From: Corbicula japonica
Taxonomy: Eukaryota; Mollusca; Bivalvia; Venerida; Cyrenidae
Reading direction: 5' to 3'
Assembly (NCBI GenBank): GCA_038501625.1
Contig: JAZAYU010000003.1
Coordinates: forward strand, 2,669,001 to 2,733,000
DNA: 64,000 nt
The notes beneath the pieces were generated by a model. The model was not told the DNA's origin. It worked only from the letters and a program-made list of their open reading frames with translations, and did no database searches. Below are positions 25,058 to 36,336 of this stretch, piece after piece (within the stretch, counting starts at the first letter, position 1; each line of letters opens with the position of its first letter). The position numbers and the translations under genes were made by a program.

Positions 25058-26106
25058 TAGCAAGAGCTGTCACTTGAAATTGACATATACCCCAGAAATG
25101 CAGCTTTGAAATCAATAAGTTTCACATGAAACACTATGAAAAATATAACTGTACAAGAGATGAAGCATACTGCATGCATATAATGTGAACCATGAAAAGG
25201 ATCATTTGTTTAGACTGTAGTAAATATCTCTAGTTAAATATTACACTTTTTTTGTTAGAAAATTGAAAGATTAATGTGGAGATTATCCCGGAAATATGAT
25301 TATTAGAGTTATGGACCTTACCACATAAGATGTGGATAATGAAAATGAATAATGTGAGTGATGATAAAGAACATATATTATTTGAAGTTTGAAGTAAATC
25401 CCCACTAAATATAGAGGTTAAGCAAACCAAATGAGTAAGGACCCATAACTCTTTAATCCAAGCGAAAAAAATCCTGAAGATATGCACAACTAGACTAGGG
25501 GACAAACATTCCTGTAAAAGTTCAATGAAATCCTCCAAAGGGTTTTGGAGATGGAGTTTGGAAAATGTTTTAATAAAGAAGTTATAATACAAATGTCTTA
25601 GGGCCCATAACTTGGCCAAAAATAATTCATGTGGAAACGCCTGCACAACTAGGCTTGGTGACAAGAATTCCTTTGAAATTTAAAAGAAATCAGTCAAGGG
25701 TTCTGGAGATTTAGTGTGGAAAAATTTTTACACAGAGGTTATAGTAAAGAATGACTAAGGACCCATAACTCTGGCAAAAATAATTTGAGCGTAAACTACT
25801 GATGATATGCAAAACTAGGCTTGGCGATAGACATTCCCGTGAAGTTTTAATGAAATCCCACCACTGACACCAGAGGTTTTGGAGATTAGGCATGGACAAG
25901 ATTTTAATATAGAAATTCAATAGTAAAGGGCCCATAACACTTGCAAAAATAATCGGAACGGAAACTCCTGATAATATGCACAACTAGGCTTGGTGACAAA
26001 CACTCCTGTGAAATTAAAATGAAATCCCCCATTTGAAAATGAAGCATAAAATAGTCCGGGCAGAAATTCCTGACATGCACAACTACCGGTACGCTTGGTA
26101 ACAAAC
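25058..26106 (+). mobile_element. Tandem-core element, CAAGAGCTGTCACTTG class
   Basis: Starts CAAGAGCTGTCACTTGAAAT and contains about five diverged units of about 145-170 bp with GGCCCATAACTC, AAAATAAT, CACAACTAGGCTTGG and AATGAAATCC. Relatives begin at about 34.71 and 58.93 kb. It abuts a more complex stretch at about 26106. Confidence 0.75.
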
Positions 26107-26252
26107 ACCAATATGCCGTGATCGCGGCGTAGTGCCGTTCGCGAAGCGTACCAGGTTAGCCAGGGTGAAATCGAGCTTCTAGGTTCTTTTAAGAAAAGAT
26201 TTCCCCATAAACCTTCATAAACTCTTAAACCCCTGCCACCGTCGTGCAACGA
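26107..26252 (-). pseudogene. Short coding-like remnant beside the nested retroelement
   Basis: The minus strand is open and protein-like (words LHDGGRGLRVYEGLWGN and SPWLTWYASRTALRRDHG) and distinctly richer in G+C and CpG than its surroundings. A stop lies just upstream in frame, and a tandem-core element begins directly downstream. I do not recognise it; it may be part of the retroelement to the right or an unrelated gene fragment. Confidence 0.3.
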
Positions 26253-27158
26253 AAGAGGTAAGCATAATGATCAACTGAAGAAGGGTTAATCACCGGGCAT
26301 GCAGAGTTCATAATTCTCTGTGTGGGTAGCGTCTTGACAAGTTCAATTGGAGTTGTCTCTCTTTGACCGTTAGATTCAACAAGAGTCCGAACCCGAACAG
26401 CTCCACGTCGGTAGCATTATACAGGGGGTCCAACGTATTTGGTTTTTTCGGAAAAGTAAGTGAGGGACATGTTCTCTGCGGAACAAAATGGCGGAAAATT
26501 GTGTGTTTTGGTGCATTTCAGGAGATATTTTGACCTGGTAAGTAGATTTATATCAATGTTATCGTAATATAAATACGCCTACCCGGAGGCCAGATGTGTA
26601 AGCTCCACTCGGTTTTTTAACTTATGTTTCTAGAGGCCTAAACAAAAAAGTTATTGAATGTATAAACTGAAATTGTTTGTTTACAAAGTGAAAATAGAAA
26701 ATTGTGTGACTTAAAACTGTGTTTTTAGTCAAAATATACCGTTCTTGGACCTATTTTAGCGAAATTATTATCGAGTTTTTGCATATATTTCTTCACGGCG
26801 GCTTTTGCACTTTACATGGGTACTTTATGGCCAATTTTTGTATGTTCAAACACCTTTAATGTTTAGCGTGGAACTGGTAAGCATGTTTTTGTTCGGTGCA
26901 GAATCTGAATATCACACTCATACGCGTTTATATAAGTGAAAGTAAGACACCAGCTGTCAAATGTTAATCAAAGTACTGAAAGTACAGAAAACCAGCGAAG
27001 CGATTTTGCTTCTTGAGAATAACCAGTGCCATGATTCTCATACATGTATCCATTTACGAAAAAGCAAAAGAACTTGTTTCACTCGCAAAGACCTTCATCT
27101 TGTCTATATGATAGTGAAAATAAGGGTTTCCATGTATTATCTGGATGAAGGTTTCTGT

Positions 27159-27397
27159 AAACCCTTTACTCCATAGATATACCTTCATAGCTTGGGCGAA
27201 CAGTTCAGATCCATATCAGCTGGCACATCTTTGCGATCTGATTTGGATTTAAAATGTTCGCTTTGAGAATCATTAATTTTTTCCAACCAGTAATCACAAA
27301 TTTTAGATCCAGATCAGATGGCACTATTGTGCCAGCTGACTGGGACCTGAACTTTTCACCTATGTGATGAAAGGCGTATATATTGAGTAAAGGGTTT
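27159..27397. mobile_element. Small MITE with AACCCTTTACTC ends
   Basis: The ends AACCCTTTACTCCATAGATA and TATATTGAGTAAAGGGTT are inverted, with GATCCAGATCAGATGGCAC and CAGATCCATATCAGCTGGCA inside. It lies inside the foldback interior. Diverged relatives lie near 54.37-54.53 and 55.07-55.23 kb. Confidence 0.7.
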
Positions 27398-28644
27398 TAA
27401 GAAAGAAATTATAATAGTGAAATCTGTGTACTGACTACTGACATCCCAAAGACAGAATGAACACGAAAAATGATATAAAAAGTGAGACCCGATCGATGGG
27501 AATGATTATGCATTTATTTGAAATAAGAAGTATATAATCGGTTCCTTCATTGTGAATAACATGTAAAGGAAATCATAGAATTGAGAATCCTACAAGATAA
27601 AACAACCGAGAGTCATAACATTGCCGAAAGCATTGGAATTTAATGCTAGATAACACACATGTAAAATTGAAGACAATTTCAGAGGAAAATGAATTACTAT
27701 AGCTTATACCATAAATTTCCACCGTATTAAGTTGTAATATCCGGTATATTAGTTTTAATATGTAAAATTTTACACATCTCAATAGTTTATTGTTTACTGT
27801 TCACGCTTATAAGTGGAAATCCAATATATAAAAATATTCAGCAATGATGATTGCTTCATGTTCAGTGATTTACAACAATCATGAACGCCTATCATCAAAT
27901 AATGAACAAATGTTCGCAATATGTAAGCATTTGCGCATTTATTTCATAAAGTGGACAATTGAAGAAAATATGCTAAGATGGAAATTTATCATTATCGTTA
28001 TTGTTAATGATAAAAATAAAAAAAAACGTGAAACAAACAGTTTAGCAGCGGAACAAACGTCCAATATTGAAATGGTTTTAAAATGACAAAATAAAGAAAA
28101 TGTTGTCACTGTTATTTTGAGCTTCGAATTAGCAGAAAAAGATATATATTTAATATTTCAGAATTAATATTAAGCTATTGTAATATCCTAACTTCGGGAA
28201 TATCGTTTATATCTCTACCTAAAGGTAACACATCTGTGGCTCGCTAAAGAATCCCTGGCGGCTACAACCCCTACATAAAATTGCTTTTCTGTTGTCGATT
28301 GTGTTCTGAATTAGGGACAGCGCAGTGAAGCAGTCAAGTATTCTTTTAGCGATACTAACGTGGCACGAGCCAACTTTAACACGTAACAGGAAACTTGGAC
28401 TACTTTGCTTGCTCTGATTACTCTGAAATGCGTAAATCGCCGGTTGCCAGTGCCTCGTTTTGGTTTGATACCGATTTCAGAATTGTGATTAGTAAAACCA
28501 ACTTCGCTGGTTAAAAATCAACAAAAAGCCAATATTTACCCAAACACACGGATGTTCCTTTATATATTCGCCCGAAAAAATGGCTTTACCGAAACAAGAA
28601 CTTCATATGTATTTATAATATCAATTAGAATCTACCTACCCATT

Positions 28645-28690
28645 CTCGTGTTTGTGTGTGTATGTGCGTGTGTGCGCGTATATATAAATC
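28645..28690. repeat. GT-rich microsatellite
   Basis: Imperfect GTGTGTGT/GTGCGTGTGTGCGC run. Confidence 0.8.
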
Positions 28691-29160
28691 TATACCCCGA
28701 TATAAATTTCTTACCAGTCCAGTCTCCTTTCTTATTCTTAGGTGGAATAATAAGTTGTATCTAGGGTTGCACTGTAGAACCGCAAGTTGATGCGGGATGG
28801 GTAAACGTCATTTCACTATGCTTCGTATGACGTTCAAGTCTGATTCCCAGGGCTCTTAACTTACTAAGGGTAACACGCTTTTGTAGCCTCCTTCAGAAAG
28901 CAAAATGACTGCCATAATCGTTTTTATTTAAAAAAAAATTAAGATGCCTTCCTTTTAACGTACACAAATCTCTAAATATTGTAAATAAAACACAGAATAT
29001 ACCCAAACAACAATGCCGAGCATAGCATTCTGTTATAAGGAATTCCGAGAAATTTTGGACAGGATTATAAGTATCTTGCATGACTGTGAGGTGAATATGG
29101 GCTTTCTTTATTTAACAGTTCACCTTTCCGATGAAATGAAGCCAGTTATTATGTAAAATT

Positions 29161-29480
29161 TTATACCGCCGAAAAGGGTCTTTTGCTTATCGCTAAATGT
29201 CGCAAAACTGTAAACTCGCTTCTTGCCAAAAGATAATGGCACTTGACTGTGTAATCGGCGAGCAAATGCCTTGTGGTCGTAATTAAGGGGTCAAAGTAAG
29301 TGGCAATTGGGCATATAAGACTGTAGAAAGTGGTCGCATTATGGAATATGGAATAGCGGGGTGGTCGTATAATCGATGCGAGCGACCATTGAATTATATA
29401 GGAAAAAATTCGTTCTTTCAAAAAGTGCCCGTTACAGCGGGGTGGTCTTGAAATTGAGGTGGTCACAAGGCGGGAGTTTA
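29161..29480. repeat. GTGGTC-type repeat
   Basis: Recurrent AGCGGGGTGGTC, AAGTGGTCGC and AGGTGGTCAC words over about 320 bp. The same short-word style appears at 49204-49372. The 101-codon minus frame is a product of the repeat. Confidence 0.6.
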
Positions 29481-30857
29481 CTTATCAAGAGGTAGAATAA
29501 TATACAAGTATAATATGTGGTAGATAATTTTGCATAACAAATACGCGATATGTTCGTATTTGGGTAACAAATCGGCTTTTATTTTGATTATTAACATTTG
29601 TTATCAGCTCGTGTCTTACTTTCACTTATATTAACGCATACGAGTGTGCAAATCAGATTCTGCACCGAACAAAAACATGCTTACCACTTCCACGCCAAAC
29701 ATTAAAGGTGTTTGAACATACAAAAATTGGCCATAAAGTACCCATGTAAAGTGCAAATGCCGCCGTGAAGAAATATATGCAAAAACTCGATAATAATTTC
29801 GCTAAAATAGGTCCAAGAACGGTATATTTTGACTAAAAACACAGTTTTAAGTCACACAATTTTCTTTTTTCACTTTGTAAACAAACAATCTTTCAGTTTA
29901 TACATTCAATAACTTTTTTGTTTAGGCCTCTAGAAACATAAGTTAAAAAACCGAGTGGAGCTTACACATCTGGCCTATGGGTAGGCGTATTTATATTACG
30001 ATAACGTTGATATAAATCTACTTACCAGGTCAAAATATCTCCTGAAATGCACCAAAACACACAATTTTCCGCCATTTTGTTCCACAGAGAACATGTCCCT
30101 CACTTACTTTTCCGAAAAAACCAAATACGTTGGACCCCCTGATTATAGGACTTTGCCAATAAAACGCCACTAAATGCACCACCATCCTACCTACTATTTA
30201 ACATGGCGTGCAATGTGGGTACCGTCATACGACTTGTGTTTTTCTCGCCACCAGAACTTTGATGACGCTACCCACATAGAGAATTATGAAGTTTGATGAC
30301 GCTACCCACATAGAGAATTGAAAGTTCACAAGTGCCAGGACGCTACCCACATTGCGCATTGAATGCGTTTTGACGCTACCGTCATAGAGTTCTTAAATCG
30401 CCCAGTGACGCTACCCACATAGAGAATTATGAACTTTGATGAGGCTACCCACATAGAGAATTGAAATTTCACAAGTGCCAGGACGCTACCCACATTGCGA
30501 ATTGAATGTGTTTTGACGCTAACCACATAAGAGTTCTTAAATCGCTCAGCGACGCTACCCACATAGAGAATTAGATGTGGACATCAGATGAAAATGTGGG
30601 TAGCGTCATGACACTTAGTCGATTTTACGAAAACTTGGCGGACCGAGAACTCCCCGGTCTCACGGCCTATCGCCTATCGACGCTGCCCTCGGCCGAAGGT
30701 CCGCGGTCCGCGCACTGCACCTTCACGCTACCCACATCGTGAATTAAATGTGCCCATCAGATGAAAATGTGGGTAGCGTCCTAGCACTTAGTCGATTTAC
30801 AGAAGTACAAAAGAATTGATTCCCTTATAAAGGCCTGATACAGGCGTCCAGGTCACC

Positions 30858-33164
30858 CTAACCCAGGTGGATGTCAGAGCGCTGTAAAATATCATGTTGG
30901 TAACCTTTCTGTTTAGCTCACCTGTCACATAGTGACAGGGTGAGCTTTTGTGATCGCCCTTCGTCCGTCGTCCGTTCACAATTGTTGTCCGCACTCCAGC
31001 GATTGTAATTTTGGTCCAATCATCTTCAAACTTTGTCAGAATGTTTATCTCAATGATATCTAGGTCAAGTTCGAAACTGGGTCATGTGACCTTGAAACCT
31101 AGGTCACTAGGTCAAATTATAAAAAAAGCTTGTCCGCACTCTAGCGGTCGTAATTTCGGTCTGATCTTCTTTAAACTTGGTCAGAATGTTTATCCCAATG
31201 ATATCTAGATCAAGTTCGTGACTGGGTCATTTGACCCTTAAAACTAGGTCACTAGGTCAAATTAGAGAAAAAGCTTGTCTGCACTCTAGCGGTCTTAATT
31301 TTGGTGGGATCTTCTTTAAACTTGGTCAGAAAGTTTATCTCAATGATATCAAGGTCAAGTTTGAAACTGGTTCATGTGACCTTGAAATCTAGATCACTGG
31401 GTCAAATTATAGAAAAAGCTGTCTGCACTCTAGCGGTCGTAATTTTGGTGCGATCTTCTTTAAACTTGGTCAGAATGTTTATCTCAATGATATCTAGATC
31501 AAGACCCTTAAAACTAGGTCACTAGGTCAAATTAAAGAAAAGGCTTGTCTGCACCCTCGTTGTCATAATTTTGGCAGGATCTTCTTCAAACTTGGTCAGA
31601 ATGTTTATCTCAAAGATATCTAGGTCAAGTTCGAAACTGGGTCATGTGACCTTGAAATCTAGGTCACTAGGTCAAATTATTTATTTGAATTTAATCAGAC
31701 TTGTACAATACTTAAGTTACTATAAGATCTCGGTTCCTTTCTTGAACTGGCTAGATTGCATAATGGGTTCCAGAGTTATGGCCCTTAAAAGAGCCAAAGT
31801 GTTCTGTTCTACCTTTCATGTCTCTAAGAATCAGGTGAGCGATTTAGGGCCAATTGGCCCTCTTGTTAAATTTACAGATGGTTTTTACGAATAATCGGGA
31901 GAAATTAACATTGTCCTTTATCTTCTTAAGTTTATAAATTAAATCTCCATAAAAAACTGGCTGTGAAATACCTTGTACAAAATAGTGATTTTAAACTGCA
32001 CCTGTATTTATGAATTAGATCTGGGTCTCGACGATAAAACTTGCAAAATGTTTTCCTTAATTTGTGATACCGATAACCTTGTTTTAAAAGTTTTTCTGTA
32101 ATGCAAAAATTACGTTCATTGAAATCATTAATATCGTTGCAAGCTCTTGAAAAGCGAACAAGCTGTGAAATATAAACCCCGTAAGATGTTGCACGGGGAA
32201 CATCGCCGTCTAAAAACGGAAATTTTACTATATTAAAATTAAAATCATCTCTTTTATCATATATTTTAGTAGTGACATAACCATTTTCAATTGACAGATT
32301 TAGATCGAGAAAGTTTGCTTGCTTTTCTGAAGTGTTTGCTTTATTAAGTTGTAATTCTTTAGGGTAGATCTTATTAACCAGTAATGAAAAATGGTTATTA
32401 TCTATATTTAATAAATCATCAAGGTACCTCGAGGTGTTGTTAAAAGCTGTAATAATATCATCTTGACGTTCAGTAGAAAGAGATAACATACAGTCTCTTT
32501 CATAACAGTATAAAAACAGATCAGCAACAAGGGGTGCACAATTAGTACCCATTGGGATGCCTTTTACTTGTTTATAAATAGAGGTACCGAATCTAACATA
32601 AATATTATCCAGTAAGAAAGTTAGCGACTCTATTAGGTCTTGACAAGTCCATAAAGTATAATTATCATTAGAACCATCTGTAAAAAATGCCTTATGTTCA
32701 TTACAAGCGATGAACGTTTTATTATCTCTAGCAAACGTTTTTTCAACGAGACTGGTTAGTTTGTCTCTTATTAAATTATGAGGGAGCGAGGTATATAAAG
32801 TTGAGAAATCATAAGTAGACAAACAGAACGCCTGAAAATTATTTGATTTAAGCTTTTTCAAAACGTCATTTGAATTTTTAATCGACCAAAATAAATTTTT
32901 GCCAGAAGTTTCAAAAACCTTATCGCAATACCTAATTACATGTTCTTTAATAGCTGTAAGACAAGAAGTTAAGAGCACGGATAATTTAGTAGTAGTGCAA
33001 GAACTAGAGTTAGCAATAAATCTTGCTTTGTACGGTGTTTTATGCATTTTAGGCAACCAACACATAGTAGTTACTTTGTCTTGTTTCGGCTCAATACTGA
33101 TTCTAAATTTTGTAATTTGTAGAGAGTGTGCAGTAACAATATCACTCTCAGATGAAGAAGTCAA
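30858..33164 (-). pseudogene. Penelope-type reverse transcriptase, broken
   Basis: The main frame (33164 to 31932, 410 codons, no ATG) carries reverse transcriptase hallmarks: WLPKMHKTPYKARFI (residues 36-50), a motif A stretch TYDFSTLYTSLP (117-128), KGIPMGTNCAP (201-211) and the catalytic RYLDD box (246-250), then FLDL. Both catalytic Asp of YLDD are present. One extra T in a T run near 31979-31982 ends the frame early; the shifted frame continues with GISQPVFYGDLIYK up to 31868, where element B interrupts it. It resumes without any change of frame on the far side (QKGYQHDILQRSD) and stops at 30858-30860. A stop just upstream of 33164 shows the 5' part is also lost. I see no GIY-YIG endonuclease. 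Penelope-like assignment rests on motif style. Confidence 0.8.
30912..31867 (-). mobile_element. Hairpin-ended tandem-core element B
   Basis: Same family as A, C and D, inverted. Its 3' end, at the left, is GAGCTAAA preceded by the hairpin CCTGTCACTATGTGACAGG. Its 5' end, at the right, is ACAAGAGGGCCAATTGGCCC. The core has about five units of about 145-170 bp with CTTGGTCAGAATGTTTATCT and AGGTCACTAGGTCAAATTA. It sits inside the reverse transcriptase reading frame. Excising exactly 30912-31867 joins that frame perfectly, so no target duplication is evident. Confidence 0.88.
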
Positions 33165-33229
33165 GGTCGTGAAAGCACCGTTAACTCAGCTTCTGGCTGC
33201 GCATGCCTTCATAGAAGTCTGAAGGGTAT

Positions 33230-33505
33230 AGGAAGCAATAACTGCTGTGTTTTGTACTGATGTCAGGAAAGAAGTGACAATCATTATTGTCAGGGCAAGT
33301 TTTTATTTATAAGGGGTGCGACATGATGGGGCTAATAGTGAGTGGGGTGATTATTTAACTTACCCTTCCTGTGACCAGAAACCAACCTAAATCAAAGCTA
33401 TTCCAGAAAGCTATTGCATGTATGGACAATAGAATCCATTAAATTGCATGTCTGTGATCAACACACCTGGTGGAAAGTAAGTTACTAGTCTTACTTACTA
33501 AATCA
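33230..33505. other. Spacer, nothing recognised
   Basis: No supported feature between the reverse transcriptase and the transposase remnant. Confidence 0.4.
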
Positions 33506-34200
33506 CCATGCAAAGTTCCATGGAGCGAGAACTGTGTCGCAAAAATTCCAAGAGCCTCACAACACTATCAGTCTGTGGCTCAAAGTGCCGACTTCACTCA
33601 ACAGAGGAACAAGATTGGACACTAAGTTGCATTGTGGTCGTCCTCTGTCATACAGCCAGGATCTAGAAGACAAATTACCATCAAAAGCTAAATCTGTTTT
33701 TACAGGCAAGTCATACATTGTCATCAAAGTTCATGAAGCATCATGATTTAGTGCTTAACTCCAGTACTTTGCCCACAAAACAATCAATGCCAAGGAAAGC
33801 AAGTGTGTTGGTGTGGACTACAGCGAGTGACAGTGTCATCTTATGGTTGTTCTTGCTGTTAGTGCCAAATGGAAAACACTGCCACCAATGATTATCTTTA
33901 AAGGAAAACGTCCAAAGAGCTTCCGTGCCCTAAAATGCCATTCGGATTGTGCGTGTCCAAGAACAAGGGTGCAAGGATGAGAAATTGATTCTTGTGGATT
34001 TAGTGGTTTACTTGACGTACACTAAGAAGGAACTTTCTATGTTAGTTGTGGATAGATACATAGCACACTTGACAGGTAATGTTAATCATGCTTTCTGCAA
34101 GGGAAATACTGTGCCGGCTGTTATTCCTGATGGTTAATGCCCTTCAAAACTGAGTTAAGGACAGCTACACATGCAGCATCAGCTTCCAGTAAAAAAGTTA
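33506..34200 (+). pseudogene. pogo/Tigger-type (DDE) transposase remnant
   Basis: The first fragment (33534-33746) reads FQEPHNTISLWLK then LDTKLHCGRPLSYSQDLEDK, matching the region after the DNA-binding domain of pogo-like transposases. A second piece near 33890-33930 encodes PPMIIFKGKRPKSFRA. A third (33949-34137) holds DEKLILVD, YTKKELSMLVVDRYIAHLTG and NTVPAVIPDG, corresponding to the catalytic-core region. The pieces are in different frames with internal deletions and stops, and much of the middle is missing, so the gene is dead. No inverted ends were found. Family identity is from remembered motif patterns. Confidence 0.72.
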
Positions 34201-34706
34201 AAGCTGCTACAATGGAAACAATTAGAATCTTGCTACAAATTTTGATTTCAATTAGATATTAACCTAGCAAGCGACCCCTGTAAACATTTGTTGAACTGCA
34301 GCACTTCACAAGACGCCAATCACGTTTTTTTTGTCAAATGACTACTGTTAGAACTGCAACTTCAATCAGAAGACACTGCGTTCTGCTTCAAAATAAGGTT
34401 AAGATTTCAATCAAATTTTGACACAGTGGCTTCAATCTCATTACGGATGATGAAATGAATATTCAAATTTTCAAATGATTTGAGTGGTACATGCAGGACT
34501 GAACCAATAACAATAGGTGTAGCTTAAAGTAAAGCAACTTGAAGGCATGATTAAGGATCCACTACACTCCTCCTTGCACGTTCATCAATAAAAAAGAAAA
34601 TTATCAAAATCTCAGTAACGGCAAAATGCCATTGAATGGAAATTTGCACAAATGAATGTGACTAATTAAATTTATCTTTATTTTGCATGGCAAGACCATT
34701 AGAACA
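34201..34706. other. Spacer, nothing recognised
   Basis: A+T-rich sequence without supported features; the first part may be further decayed transposon. Confidence 0.4.
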
Positions 34707-35605
34707 GTAAAGAACAAGAGCTGTCACTTGAAATTGATGCCCCACCCCCACCCCCGCCGAAATCCAGCTTTGAAATCGAATTGGCATACATACGTAATAA
34801 AAAATATTCCTGTGGAAGAGATGACGCATAGTGCATGCATATAATTTGAATGGAAACTCCGGATGATATGCGCAACTAGGCTTGGTGATAAACATTCCTG
34901 TGAAGTTTCAATGATATCCCCCAAGCGGTTTTGGAGATAAGCATGGACAAGATGTATTTCCATTTATTTATCGTCGCTACCGGTTGCCCATATGAGCGAC
35001 GCCTCCAGAAGAGTGTTAGTCATTTTAGGTTTTTGGAGGATAGTGCAAGATACAGAGGACTCTCCAATTCCAGAATTGTCCCTGGTTCTTTTAAGTGCCC
35101 GGTGTATAGCACCACTACACTGGACCTCGGTTTTCAGTCCCATCCGAACGACTATATTAGTTATTTTAGTTGGATTTTAGCGGGTGATCGAACCAGCGAT
35201 CCCTGGACTCAGAGGCAGACACGCTAAACACTGAGCTAATGATCCGCTCTCATGGACAAGACTTTAATATACAAAGTTATATAGTAAAGACTAAAGGCCC
35301 ATAACTCTGGCAAATAAAATCCAAACGGAAACTCCTGACACAACTAGGCTTGGTGACAAAAACTCCTGTAAAGTTTCAATGAAATCCCCCCAACGGTTTT
35401 GTAGATGAAGCATGGACAAGATTATTATAGAGAAGTTAGGGTTAGTTAAAAATGACATAGGGCTCTTAACTCGGCTAAAAATATTCCAAGCAGAAATTCC
35501 TGAAGATATGCACAACAAGGCTTGGTGACAAACACTCCTGTGAAGTTTCAATGAAATCCCTCCAGCAGTTTCTCTTTAGAGAAGAAGCGAGGACAAGATT
35601 AAACA
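34707..35605 (+). mobile_element. Tandem-core element, CAAGAGCTGTCACTTG class, with a SINE inside
   Basis: Starts ACAAGAGCTGTCACTTGAAA, followed by units with GCACAACTAGGCTTGGTGA and GTGAAGTTTCAATGAAATCC, as at 25.06-26.1 kb. A SINE (34953-35250) splits one unit. Confidence 0.75.
34953..35250 (-). mobile_element. tRNA-derived SINE with 11-bp target duplication
   Basis: On the minus strand the head reads GCGGATCATTAGCTCAGTG with an A-box-like TTAGCTCAGTG, then a B-box GGTTCGATCAC about 45 bp on, the internal promoter of a tRNA-like RNA polymerase III unit. The body carries CGAGGTCCAGTGTAGTGG and a tail without a long poly(A). CATGGACAAGA at 34942-34952 and 35251-35261 is a perfect 11-bp target duplication. 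A relative lies at about 53145-53420. Confidence 0.85.
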
Positions 35606-35939
35606 AGAGCCAGTCAGAAACGACATCACGCTCGACTATTAAAATAGTCAGACATGACGCACATTTTAAATTGGGCTTCATTTAAACTTGGGAGTGAGTC
35701 AGGAGTTTATAACACCCCCAACACACACACATAAACAAATGTTTCTTGATCCAAGTTAAGAAATCAATTAATTACGCTTAATTTATGTTTTAAGGGTTTT
35801 TTGGAAGGTTTACACAACCCAGCCAATACACACCTGATCCCACACCCATCTACCCTCTATCCCTGCCCACCTCCAACCCTCCCACCCTGGTATTGTATAT
35901 TATAGAATAGCATGGTTTGCTATACAATAGCACACCAGA

Positions 35940-36180
35940 CCACACAACACACCATCAGGTAACTAATTGGTGTGGTGTGGTGTGTGTGGTGTGGTGTGGC
36001 GTGGCAAGGCATGGCATGGCTTGGCTTGGCATAGCATAGTATGGTATAGTATGGTTTAGTATGTGGTGTGGTGTGGTGTAGTATAATATAGTATAGTATA
36101 GTGTAGTATGATATAGTGTAGTGTAGTGTAGTGTAGTGTAGTGTAGTATAGTATAGTATAGTATAGTGTATAGTATATAA
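35940..36180. repeat. Low-complexity TGGTG / TATAG tract
   Basis: GTGGTGTGGTGT words grade through TGGCATGG into GTATAGTATAGT. A matching tract at 36725-36865 lies on the far side of the recombinase fragment, which suggests one tract was split by an insertion. Confidence 0.85.
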
Positions 36181-36185
36181 ATATT

Positions 36186-36306
36186 ACATGTCTGACAGGG
36201 CGACAGTAAAAATGTCAACTTGAGGAAATACTGTCAACCGAAGCAAAGCCGAGGTTGACAGTATTTTCGAATGTTGACAATTTTACTGTCACCCTGTCAG
36301 ACATGT
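36186..36306. repeat. 120-bp palindrome
   Basis: ACATGTCTGACAGGG and CCCTGTCAGACATGT are the arms, pairing inward through GACAGTAAAA and TTTTACTGTC around AGCCGAGG. It is followed by TTTATTTTATTATACCG, an arrangement repeated at 53726-53880. Confidence 0.85.
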
Positions 36307-36336
36307 AACATTTATTTTATTATACCGAAAAGCTAT

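Larger units (their letters stand above)
26422..30141. mobile_element. 3.7-kb foldback element with about 535-bp inverted ends
   Basis: The left arm (26422-26956) and right arm (29605-30141) are inverted copies with few differences. The termini read CAGGGGGTCCAACG and CGTTGGACCCCCTG. ATTATA at 26416-26421 and 30142-30147 is a perfect 6-bp direct repeat, the likely target duplication. The 2.65-kb interior has no transposase-like frame, so the element is non-autonomous. CAG...CTG ends recall several DDE transposon superfamilies, but a 6-bp duplication does not fit hAT (8 bp). Confidence 0.88.
26281..30820 (-). repeat. GACGCTACCCACAT repeat region, split by a foldback element
   Basis: Copies of GACGCTACCCACATAGAGAA fill 30240-30800, including two tandem units of about 130 bp (about 30287-30416 and 30417-30545) and inverted copies that form hairpins. 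The same words occur in the opposite sense at about 26308-26340, beyond the foldback at 26422-30141. The block lies directly 3' of the reverse transcriptase frame, so it may be that element's 3' region. Confidence 0.6.

Noticed and set aside
28780..28870. Possible tRNA-like or SINE head near AAGTCTGATTCCCAGGG
   Set aside because: The B-box match is poor and no A-box or clover-leaf could be drawn.
29161..29466. 101-residue minus frame rich in Arg, Pro and Ser
   Set aside because: It follows the GTGGTC repeat words and has no domain.
30560..30790. Hammerhead ribozyme in the putative retroelement 3' region
   Set aside because: I looked for a CTGATGA...GAAA core on both strands; CATCAGATGAAAATG is close in look only and lacks the second core strand and stems.
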